DNA of 7,219 nucleotides from Sulfuritalea sp. (GTDB lineage: Bacteria; Pseudomonadota; Gammaproteobacteria; Burkholderiales; Rhodocyclaceae). The notes beneath the pieces were generated by a model, which saw only the letters and a program-made list of their open reading frames with translations, searched no databases and was not told where the DNA came from. The position numbers were made by a program, and so were the translations under genes. Position 1 is the first letter of the stretch, and every line of letters starts with the position of its first letter. The stretch is taken from NCBI GenBank assembly GCA_026399445.1, contig JAPLRA010000363.1, forward strand, positions 1 to 7,219, read 5' to 3'. Positions 1 through 5,530 of this stretch are shown piece by piece.

Positions 1-1
1 C

Positions 2-172
2 GGCGCCAAAGCCTGCATGCTCGGCCGTGCCTGGGGCTATGCCGTTGCCGCCCGCGGCGAAGCGGGGGTGGCCCACATGCTGTCGGTGATGCGCAAGGAA
101 ATGGAAGTGACCATGGCGCTGTGCGGTGCGACCGATGTACGCCGGCTCAGTCGCGAAACGCTGCTCGATTGA
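2..172 (+). CDS. lldD: FMN-dependent L-lactate dehydrogenase, C-terminal end (partial)
   Basis: Only the last 56 codons and the TGA stop are visible; the 5' part lies outside the window. The frame opens at the edge with GAKACMLGRAWGYAVAARG and ends ATDVRRLSRETLLD. LGRAxxY-A-xxGxAGV, followed by a helix with KEMEVTMALCGA, is the typical end of the alpha-hydroxy-acid oxidase TIM barrel. In that family the GRA turn lies next to the FMN phosphate. The closest familiar match is LldD, which oxidises L-lactate to pyruvate and passes electrons to the respiratory chain at the inner membrane. The catalytic His/Arg region is not visible, so glycolate or mandelate oxidation by a relative cannot be excluded. 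The gene converges on the hyf operon, so it is not part of that operon and nothing here shows a functional link. The family call is firm and the substrate less so. Confidence 0.85.
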   Translation, partial: GAKACMLGRAWGYAVAARGEAGVAHMLSVMRKEMEVTMALCGATDVRRLSRETLLD

Positions 173-188
173 TCGCCGTATCACCAGC

Positions 189-204
189 GCCGACTTTTGT
201 CGGC
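189..204. terminator. Short hairpin between convergent lldD and hyfI, possible weak terminator
   Basis: Perfect 6-base inverted repeat GCCGAC-TTTT-GTCGGC in the 43-base gap between the lldD stop (172) and the hyfI stop (216). The position suits a shared terminator for two converging transcripts. No T-run follows the stem on either strand, so intrinsic termination is not well supported. It could equally be chance in GC-rich DNA. Confidence 0.3.
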
Positions 205-215
205 CGGGATTGCGA

Positions 216-728
216 CTACTTCGTCGTGCGCACCGCCGCCAGAATCCCCTGCATCAGCGCCAGCGGCGTCGGCGGGCAGCCGGGAATGCGCAGATCGACA
301 CCGACCACGTTTTCGATCGCGCCGCAACTCGCGTAGCTCTCGCCGAACACGCCGCCAGTGCAGCCGCAGTCGCCCACGGCCACCACCAGCTTGGGGTCGG
401 GCGTGCAGTCGTAGGCGATGCGCAGGGCGTTCTCCATGTTTTTTGTCACCGGGCCGGTGACCAGCAGCATGTCGGCATGGCGCGGGCTGGCGACGAACTT
501 GATGCCGCGCCCTTCGAGGTTGTAATAGGGATTGTTGAGCGCGTGAATCTCCAGCTCGCAGCCGTTGCAGGAACCGGCATCGACCTCGCGAATGGTCAAC
601 GCGCGTCCGAGCACCTGCAGGATTTCGTCGTGCAGCCGGTCGATTTCGCGCCGCGGCCCGTCTTCTGCAACAGGCGTGGGCTCGGTGAGGATGCCGGTGC
701 GGAAGATGTGTCTGAGCAGTGGAATCAC
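216..728 (-). CDS. hyfI: HyfI-like small subunit (NuoB family) with [4Fe-4S] cluster
   Basis: A 170-residue soluble electron-transfer subunit of the NuoB / [NiFe]-hydrogenase small-subunit family. It should carry the [4Fe-4S] cluster nearest the active site of the large subunit, on the cytoplasmic face of the membrane arm. Visible ligands are Cys54 and Cys57 (SCNGCELE), Cys121 (GDCGCTGG) and Cys151 (IPGCPP). The C-x2-C spacing is hydrogenase-like, whereas complex I NuoB has adjacent cysteines. It is shorter than E. coli HyfI (about 250 residues) and has no extra ferredoxin-type cluster motif. The start is GTG at 728, overlapping the hyfG TGA in a GTGA arrangement, with GGAG about 7 bases upstream, so translation is probably coupled to hyfG. 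It is the last operon gene in the window and ends 43 bases from the convergent lldD stop. The frame is intact and all cluster ligands are present. The family call is firm; the redox partner is unknown because HyfG lacks nickel ligands. Confidence 0.92.
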   Translation of the reverse strand: MIPLLRHIFRTGILTEPTPVAEDGPRREIDRLHDEILQVLGRALTIREVDAGSCNGCELEIHALNNPYYNLEGRGIKFVASPRHADMLLVTGPVTKNMENALRIAYDCTPDPKLVVAVGDCGCTGGVFGESYASCGAIENVVGVDLRIPGCPPTPLALMQGILAAVRTTK

Positions 729-2214
729 AGATCAACTCCGCTGTAGGAAAGGTTGAAAGACTTGTTGATCAGCGGGAAGTCGGGAACGATGTCATTCATC
801 ACGGCGTGCTCCAGCGCGGGCCAGGCCTGCCACGATGGATCGTGCGGGTGGACGCGGGCCAGCTTGCCGTCGCCGTCAAACTGGACGCCGACCAGCACCT
901 CGCCGCGCCAGCCTTCAACCACGCCGAGGCCGCTGGCGCCGGCAACCGGCGCGACTTCAACCCGCGTCTCGCCCGAAGGCATGCCGACGGCAATCTCGCG
1001 CAGCAGGCGCAGCGATTCGACAATCTCATCGAAGCGCACGGCAACGCGCGCCGCCACATCGCCGCGCTCGTCGGTTGCAGGACGCACACCCAGCGCGGCA
1101 TAGGGCGGCGGCGGCGTGTAGCCCTGCCGATGTGCGCGGCCATCGATGAGAATTCCGCTGGCGCGAGCGCCCATACCGGTCAACGACAGTTCGCGTGCCA
1201 GACCGGCATCGATGATGCCGGTAGTTGCAAAGCGATCCTGCAGACCGGCGTGTTCGTCGTAGAGCACCCGGAGCTTTTTCACTTCCCCGCCAATCAGGCC
1301 GCATTGCTCGACGATGGCGGCGAGCGCCGGCGCCCCGACATCCGCGACGACACCGCCGGGAACGATGCGATCCATCATGAAACGGTGGCCGAACAGCTGA
1401 TCGTTCAGCCGCAGCCAGTCTTCCTTCAGGCGCAGGAATTGGGTGAGGCCAAAGGCAAAAGCCGCATCGTTGCCCAGCGCACCGAGGTCGCCCAGATGAT
1501 TGGCAACGCGCTCGCGTTCCAGCATCAGCGCGCGCAGCAGCAAGGCGCGTGGTGGCGCCGCAACGCCGCATGCAGCCTCGACCGCGTCGGCATAAGCCCA
1601 GGCGTATGCGCAGGTGGAATCGCCGGAGACGCGTCCGACCGGACGCGCTCACCCACCACGGAAAACCGGAAGTGGCCCGGCTCGATGATTCCGGCATGAA
1701 TGGGGCCGACCGGAATTTCGTGAGCGCCTTCGCCTCCGACCTGGACGAAATCGTAGTCGCTCGGAAGGTTGTCGAAACCGGCGCCCATGCCGGGTTCATG
1801 AACCGCATCGTGGCGCAGCGGATACCAGTCCACCGGCCAGGCCCCATGACGCAGCCAGGGGCGCTGGTCACCGCCTTCGGTGGCAATGCCGACCAAGTCG
1901 CGGGTGGCACGCTGCATGCGATTGGCGGCCGGGAAGATGCCGGAAAGATCGGGATAGAGCGGCGCATCGGCGGGCAGATCCAGGCTGACCCAGGCATGAC
2001 CCTGATCGATGCCAAACACGACATGCAGGCGAAAGCCGCTACCGCGCTGGCGTTCGTCGCTGCCCCAGATCGCCGCCAGGCGGGCGCCGGCCCGCTGCGC
2101 CGACGTGGCGAAATTCTTCAGGGCATAGCCGCTAGGCACCTGTCCGCGCCAGACCGGAGCGCCGGCTCCGTTCTGCGGCGAGAAATCAATGCGGTTGTCG
2201 TCGCACAGATGCAT
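725..2214 (-). pseudogene. hyfG: HyfG-like large subunit (fused NuoC/NuoD), disrupted by an internal frameshifting deletion
   Basis: Large subunit of the complex, with an N-terminal NuoC-like part and a C-terminal NuoD/hydrogenase-large-subunit-like part. It starts at ATG 2214 with GGAGG 7 bases upstream; an in-frame TTG at 2241 is less likely. The first frame runs 2214-1525 and is convincing to residue 191: a NuoC-type IFPAANRMQRATRDLVGI at about 93-110, then GPIHAGIIEPGHFRF and GERV. After that it becomes nonsense and stops at 1525. The conserved protein resumes in another frame at about 1639 with VGRVSGDSTCAYAWAYADAVE and runs intact to TGA 725, ending NKSFNLSYSGVDL. The expected segment between the halves (in relatives an RLEERLGYVHKGIE-like stretch, about 28-30 residues) is absent, so the break is a deletion of 3m+1 bases and not a one-base slip. 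Neither nickel-binding CxxC is present: RVSGDST stands where RVCGIC would be, and there is no DPCxxC at the end. The break may be a true mutation or an assembly error. Confidence 0.82.
1630..1647. repeat. Perfect palindrome on the hyfG deletion junction
   Basis: On the + strand CGCGTCC-GACC-GGACGCG: two perfect 7-base arms around a 4-base loop. It lies on the point where the hyfG reading frame changes (1637-1644). The left gene segment supplies GAGCGCGTC (Glu-Arg-Val) and the right segment GGACGCGTC (Gly-Arg-Val), so CGCGTC is also a short direct repeat on the coding strand. Such a hairpin can promote replication slippage or read-assembly errors. Its origin is inferred. Confidence 0.6.
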
Positions 2215-2216
2215 TG

Positions 2217-2333
2217 TCAGGCCTCCGCCGGGCCGCCCCAAAGAGGCCTGAGTTCATCAGCGCGGAAGGCGCGCAGCGACTGAACCAATGTCACCCCTTT
2301 CCTCTGGAAAGGGGACGGGGGTATGGTGGTCAT
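2217..2333 (-). other. Small open frame filling the hyfF-hyfG gap, uncertain coding
   Basis: An open frame of 38 codons starts with ATG 4 bases after the hyfF stop and ends with TGA 2 bases before the hyfG ATG. The peptide begins MTTIPPSPFQRKGV and ends PLWGGPAEA. Its first third is encoded by the hairpin repeat at 2294-2314, so that part looks repeat-derived rather than selected as protein. No clear ribosome-binding site precedes its ATG. The hyfG GGAGG lies inside its last codons, so translation through it could help hyfG start. I do not recognise the peptide. No convincing promoter is visible in the gap. Confidence 0.22.
2294..2314. repeat. Intergenic hairpin repeat between hyfF and hyfG
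   Basis: Perfect 9-base inverted repeat CCCCTTTCC-TCT-GGAAAGGGG, followed on the + strand by ACGGGGG. Read on the minus strand it is a C-tract (CCCCCGTCC) leading into the stem. This architecture, C-tract then hairpin of pyrimidine and purine arms, resembles the hairpin at 5436-5458. Both resemble small dispersed intergenic repeats of proteobacterial genomes. It could affect mRNA processing or stability between hyfF and hyfG. No T-run follows, so it is not a classical terminator. Confidence 0.55.
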
Positions 2334-2337
2334 AGTG

Positions 2338-3789
2338 TTAGCCGAGCATGCGCGCGGCTTCATGAAACCAGCGCGTCAGATAGGGTGGAATGTAAAGGCC
2401 AAGCATCAGCACGATGCCGAGATGGAGGAACACCGGCGTGATGGCGGGCGCATGGGGCAGGTGCTTGGCCTCGGTCTCGCCGAACACCATCGGCTGCACC
2501 TTGCCGAAGATGGCAGCGAACGCCACACCCAGCCCCAGCAGCAATATCGGCGTCGCCCAGGGGTAGTGTTTCATGGCATGGGTGAGGATCATGAACTCGC
2601 TGGCGAAAACGCCGAAGGGCGGCATACCCAGTATCGCCAGAGTACCCAGCATCAGCCCCCAGCCGATCAGCGGGTTGATGCGGATCAGTCCGCGAATGTT
2701 CTCCATCAGTTGCGTGCCGGTCTTCTGCGTGGCGTGGCCGACGGCGAAGAAGATGGCCGACTTGGTAAGCGAGTGCATGGTCATGTGCAGCAGGCCGGCG
2801 AAGTTGGCCACCGGGCCGCCCATGCCGAAAGCGAAGGTGATGAGGCCCATGTGCTCGATCGACGAGTAGGCGAACATACGCTTTACGTCTTTCTGCCGCG
2901 AGAGGAAGAAAGCCGCGACCAGTAGCGTGAACAGGCCGAAGCCGATCATCAGTTTGCCCGCGAAGTCGCCGGGGATGGCGCCGTCGGCGAGTACCTTGCA
3001 GCGCAGAATGGCGTAGAGCGCGACGTTGAGCAGCAGGCCAGAGAGCACCGCCGACACCGGCGTCGGGCCTTCGGCATGGGCATCGGGCAGCCAGTTGTGC
3101 AACGGCGCCAACCCCACCTTGGTGCCGTAACCGACCAGCAGGAAGATGAAGGACAGCGCCATGATATTCGGCTCGAGTTGGGCCTTGACATCGATCAGGT
3201 GTGTCCACAGCAGCGCATTGCCGCTTTCGCCCAGCACGCGCTCGGCGGCAAAGTAGAGCAGGATGGTGCCGAACAGGGCCTGGGCGATGCCGACGCCGCA
3301 GAGGATGAAGTATTTCCACGCCGCCTCGAGGCGGGCCGGTGTGCGGTAGAGCGACACCAGCAGCACGGTCGTCAGCGTAGCCGCTTCCATCGCCACCCAG
3401 AGGATGCCCAGGTTGTTGGTGGTCAGCGCCGCCAGCATGGTGAACATGAAGAGCTGGTACATGCTCTTGTAGAGCCTCAGGCGCGGCCTGGTCAGGCGGC
3501 CGTGTTCCTGCTCGTTCCTCATGTAGGGGCCGGAAAAGATGCTGGTGGTCAAGCCGACAAAAGCCGTCAGCGCGACGAAGAAAACGTTGAGCGAATCGAT
3601 GAAGAACTGCTCGCCGAACGCGAAGCGCGGGCCGTTGGCGACGATCTCGGCGGTCAGGCCGACGGCGGCGAGGAAGGTGCCGAGGCTGGCGATGATATTG
3701 AGATTGGGCGCCCAGTCGCGCTCGCCGACCACCGTCAGCAGCGCACCGCTGACGAGGGGAATGACAAGCATGAGGATGAAGAAATCCAT
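2338..3789 (-). CDS. hyfF: HyfF-like antiporter subunit (NuoM/NuoN family)
   Basis: A 483-residue polytopic inner-membrane protein of the proton-translocating Nuo L/M/N family, the HyfF member of this complex. Residues matching known channel positions are present: Glu135 in WVAMEAATLTT, Lys224 in GYGTKVGLAPLHNWLPDAH, Lys343 in HSLTKSAIFF and Glu398 in VFASEFMIL. GPTPVSAVLSG (241-251) and KRMFAYSSIEHMG (303-315) are family signatures. Hydrophobic stretches run almost throughout, consistent with about 13-14 helices. E. coli HyfF is somewhat longer (about 526). The start is ATG 3789, overlapping the hyfE stop by one base (TGATG), which implies translational coupling; the open frame upstream of it is only the shadow of hyfE. 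The stop is TAA at 2338. It is intact with no missing charged residue, so proton-pumping capacity is predicted by family knowledge, not shown. A role in an Mrp-type antiporter is less likely given the neighbours. Confidence 0.93.
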   Translation of the reverse strand: MDFFILMLVIPLVSGALLTVVGERDWAPNLNIIASLGTFLAAVGLTAEIVANGPRFAFGEQFFIDSLNVFFVALTAFVGLTTSIFSGPYMRNEQEHGRLTRPRLRLYKSMYQLFMFTMLAALTTNNLGILWVAMEAATLTTVLLVSLYRTPARLEAAWKYFILCGVGIAQALFGTILLYFAAERVLGESGNALLWTHLIDVKAQLEPNIMALSFIFLLVGYGTKVGLAPLHNWLPDAHAEGPTPVSAVLSGLLLNVALYAILRCKVLADGAIPGDFAGKLMIGFGLFTLLVAAFFLSRQKDVKRMFAYSSIEHMGLITFAFGMGGPVANFAGLLHMTMHSLTKSAIFFAVGHATQKTGTQLMENIRGLIRINPLIGWGLMLGTLAILGMPPFGVFASEFMILTHAMKHYPWATPILLLGLGVAFAAIFGKVQPMVFGETEAKHLPHAPAITPVFLHLGIVLMLGLYIPPYLTRWFHEAARMLG

Positions 3790-4439
3790 CAGTTGTCTTT
3801 CAGGCGTTCCATGTGGCGGATGTCGAGACTGTCGAACTGGTCGCGAATCTGGAAGAAGAACACGCCGAGGATGATGACCGCTATCCCCAGTTCCACCACA
3901 ATCGGCATGCCGTAGGTGGCGCTGGTGGCGGCGAGAAACAGGCCGTTTTCCATCGACAGGAAACCCACCACCTGGGTGATGGCCTTCTGCCGCGTGATCA
4001 TCATGAGGAAGGCCAGCATCACCACCGCCATGGCGATGCCGAGCGTGCCGCGCGTGATGGTCTGCGACAGCTGGGAGATGGGCAGCGCGACATTGAAGGC
4101 GATCATGACGAGGAGCAGGCCCACCAGCATCGTCGTCGGAATGTTGATCAGCGCCTCGACCTCGCTCTTGACGTTGAGCTTGCGCACCAGCCGGTGCAGG
4201 ATCCAGGGCAATACCATGGCCTTGAGCAGCAGCGTCAGGCCGGCCGAGTAATACAGGTGGGACTGGCCGGTGGTGACCGCCACCACCAGCGTCGACAGGC
4301 ACAATGTAAACCCCTGCAGGGCGAACAGATTGATCAGCGCCAGCATCCTGCGCTGCGCCAGCATGGCGAAGGCCAACAGCAGGATCACCGCCGCAAACAG
4401 GTTGATCAGTTGTGCCGAGAAGGGAATTGCAGCGTTCAT
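3789..4439 (-). CDS. hyfE: HyfE-like membrane subunit (NuoK-related)
   Basis: A 216-residue membrane protein, the same length as E. coli HyfE. About seven hydrophobic segments are visible (roughly 8-28, 33-57, 62-82, 99-118, 128-148, 155-175 and 178-198). The C-terminal half resembles NuoK/MrpC. Glu164 in VVGFLSMENGLFLA and Glu183 in MPIVVELGIAVIILG match the membrane-buried glutamates of that family, which form part of the proton path between the antiporter subunits and the NuoH-like anchor. A charged C-terminus (DIRHMERLKDN) should face the cytoplasm. The start is ATG 4439, inside the ATGA overlap with the hyfC stop, with a GGAAAG/AAGG purine stretch just upstream. The stop overlaps the hyfF ATG by one base. 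Tight coupling on both sides indicates one transcript and stoichiometric synthesis. No anomaly is seen. Confidence 0.93.
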   Translation of the reverse strand: MNAAIPFSAQLINLFAAVILLLAFAMLAQRRMLALINLFALQGFTLCLSTLVVAVTTGQSHLYYSAGLTLLLKAMVLPWILHRLVRKLNVKSEVEALINIPTTMLVGLLLVMIAFNVALPISQLSQTITRGTLGIAMAVVMLAFLMMITRQKAITQVVGFLSMENGLFLAATSATYGMPIVVELGIAVIILGVFFFQIRDQFDSLDIRHMERLKDN

Positions 4440-5392
4440 ACCTTGCTTTCCAGCAGCAGGCGCACCAGCAGTCCAAGCACCGCCAGCATGAAGGCGGTGC
4501 CGAGAAACTCGGGCGCGCGGAAGATGCGTACCTTGGCGTTCACGGTCTCGATTCCGGCGAGGATTGCACCGCCAATGGCGAGCTTGAGGACGAGCAGCGG
4601 TATCGCCGCCAGCAAGGCCAGGAAATCGTCCCCCGGTGCGATGCCCCATGGGAAAAACAGCGCAAGGCCGAGGCAGGAATAGGCATACAGCTTGAGGCTT
4701 GCCGCCCACTCGATCAGTGCCAGGTGGCGACCGGAATACTCGAGGATCATCGCTTCATGGATCATCGTCAGTTCGAGATGAGTGGCAGGGTTGTCCACCG
4801 GCACGCGGGCGTTCTCGGCGAGGGACACAAAAGTGAAGGCAACACCGGCAAACGCCAGGCTCGGATAGATGACGAAATCGCGATGCGCCAGCGTCTCGAC
4901 GATGGTGGCCACCGAAGTCGACTGGGCGGTCATGGCCAGCGTAAAAATGACCATCAACAGGGCCGGCTCGGCAAGGAACCCGATCAGCATTTCGCGCCGG
5001 CCGCCGAGACTGCCGAAGGATGTGCCGACATCCATGGCCGCCAGCGAAATGAAAATGCGGGCCAGGCCGAACACGCCGACCAGCGCCAGCGCATCGGCGG
5101 CCGGCGCAAGCGGCAGGTCGGTCGACAAACTGGGGATGATGGCGCAGGCGAGCACCATGCAGCCGAAAACCACAAAGGGCGCGGCACGAAACAGCGACGA
5201 GGCGCCATGCGCCAGGACAACGTCCTTGCGAAAGAGTTTGTGCAGCATGTAATAGGGCAGCAACAGGGGGGGGGCGCTGCGGCTCTGCAGCCAGGCACGG
5301 CACTGGCCCACCCAGCCCGACAAGAGCGGCGCCAGCACCAGCGCCAGCAGGATGGCGAAAGCCTGGCCGAGCAGGCCGGAGATACTTATCAC
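4436..5392 (-). CDS. hyfC: HyfC-like membrane anchor subunit (NuoH family)
   Basis: A 318-residue NuoH/HycD/HyfC-family protein that anchors the soluble arm to the membrane arm and lines the entry of the coupling channel. About eight hydrophobic helices are visible. Family signatures are PYYMLHKLFRKD (46-57), GSLGGRREMLIGFLAEPALL (127-146) and, strongest, ENARVPVDNPATHLELT (193-209) followed by MIHEAMILEYSGRHLALIEW. The latter matches the acidic loop of NuoH that contacts the large subunit. The length is normal (E. coli HyfC about 322). The start is GTG at 5392, with AGGGAGG 6 bases upstream; no ATG precedes the first hydrophobic helix. The last codons overlap hyfE (ATGA). A run of nine Gs on the + strand (5268-5276) falls at Ala-Pro-Pro-Leu, but the frame reads through correctly. 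Upstream it is separated from hyfB by the hairpin-rich stretch 5393-5519. Confidence 0.93.
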   Translation of the reverse strand: MISISGLLGQAFAILLALVLAPLLSGWVGQCRAWLQSRSAPPLLLPYYMLHKLFRKDVVLAHGASSLFRAAPFVVFGCMVLACAIIPSLSTDLPLAPAADALALVGVFGLARIFISLAAMDVGTSFGSLGGRREMLIGFLAEPALLMVIFTLAMTAQSTSVATIVETLAHRDFVIYPSLAFAGVAFTFVSLAENARVPVDNPATHLELTMIHEAMILEYSGRHLALIEWAASLKLYAYSCLGLALFFPWGIAPGDDFLALLAAIPLLVLKLAIGGAILAGIETVNAKVRIFRAPEFLGTAFMLAVLGLLVRLLLESKV

Positions 5393-5404
5393 GACGGCCT
5401 CCCT

Positions 5405-5425
5405 GCCCTGCCAAACAGGCAGGGC
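5405..5425. repeat. Hairpin just upstream of the hyfC start
   Basis: Inverted repeat GCCCTGCC-AAACA-GGCAGGGC, 8 perfect base pairs. On the minus strand it ends about 13 bases before the hyfC GTG, and the hyfC Shine-Dalgarno AGGGAGG overlaps its edge. Folding could limit access to that site. Alternatively it is one module of the compound repeat 5405-5530. Confidence 0.45.
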
Positions 5426-5435
5426 TGACTAGTCG

Positions 5436-5458
5436 CCTCCCCCGCACGGCGGGGGAGG
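5436..5458. repeat. GC-rich dispersed-type hairpin between hyfB and hyfC
   Basis: Perfect 10-base inverted repeat CCTCCCCCGC-ACG-GCGGGGGAGG, followed on the + strand by TTGGGAGGGGGT. On the minus strand it reads as a C-tract, CCCCCTCCCAA, leading into the stem. This is the appearance of small dispersed intergenic elements common in proteobacteria, and the arrangement parallels 2294-2314. Copy number in the genome cannot be judged here. Confidence 0.6.
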
Positions 5459-5492
5459 TTGGGAGGGGGTGCCCCCAAATGCGCCGGCAAGG

Positions 5493-5530
5493 CGCGGCCA
5501 TGAGCAAGGAGAGCCTTGCTCATGGTCGCG
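5493..5530. repeat. Long near-perfect inverted repeat across the hyfB stop codon
   Basis: Two 17-base arms (5493-5509 and 5514-5530) around the loop AGAG. They pair at 16 of 17 positions; the one mismatch would be a G-U pair in one RNA sense. The arms contain ATGAGCAAGG and its complement CCTTGCTCAT. The hyfB TGA (5522-5520) and the ATG of the small frame (5523) lie inside one arm. With no T-run it is not a standard terminator. A role in 3' end protection, attenuation or differential expression of hyfB versus hyfC is possible but inferred. Confidence 0.65.

Larger units (their letters stand above)
5389..5523 (-). other. Small open frame bridging hyfB and hyfC, uncertain coding
   Basis: A 44-codon frame whose ATG (5523) overlaps the hyfB stop as ATGA and whose TGA (5389) overlaps the hyfC start as GTGA. 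The peptide starts MSKALLAHGRALPAHLG, contains APPPNLPRRAGE and ends GRAGRPS. It is rich in Ala, Gly, Pro and Arg and is encoded almost wholly by three inverted repeats, which suggests a repeat-derived frame. The exact overlaps at both ends would let ribosomes run from hyfB to hyfC despite the insert, so it may act as a coupling leader instead of a functional peptide. I recognise no family. It could be coincidence in stop-poor GC-rich DNA. Confidence 0.25.

Noticed and set aside
719..1699. Long + strand open frame of 326 codons opposite hyfG
   Set aside because: It lies antisense to well-conserved HyfG sequence and has the Arg/Gln/His-rich, motif-free composition of a shadow frame in GC-rich DNA.
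1026..2024. Minus-strand open frame of 332 codons across the hyfG break
   Set aside because: It is the third frame, contains none of the conserved HyfG motifs and is Arg/Ala-rich nonsense. It does not repair the break.
725..2214. Programmed ribosomal frameshift in hyfG
   Set aside because: About 28-30 conserved residues are physically absent at the join, which a frameshift cannot supply, and no slippery heptamer is evident at the junction.
2215..2337. Internal promoter or intrinsic terminator between hyfF and hyfG
   Set aside because: No convincing -35/-10 pair was seen, and the hairpin is not followed by a T-run on the transcribed strand.
3076..5428. Long + strand frames opposite hyfF, hyfE and hyfC
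   Set aside because: They are Gln/His/Arg-rich shadows of conserved membrane proteins on the other strand, with no recognisable domain.
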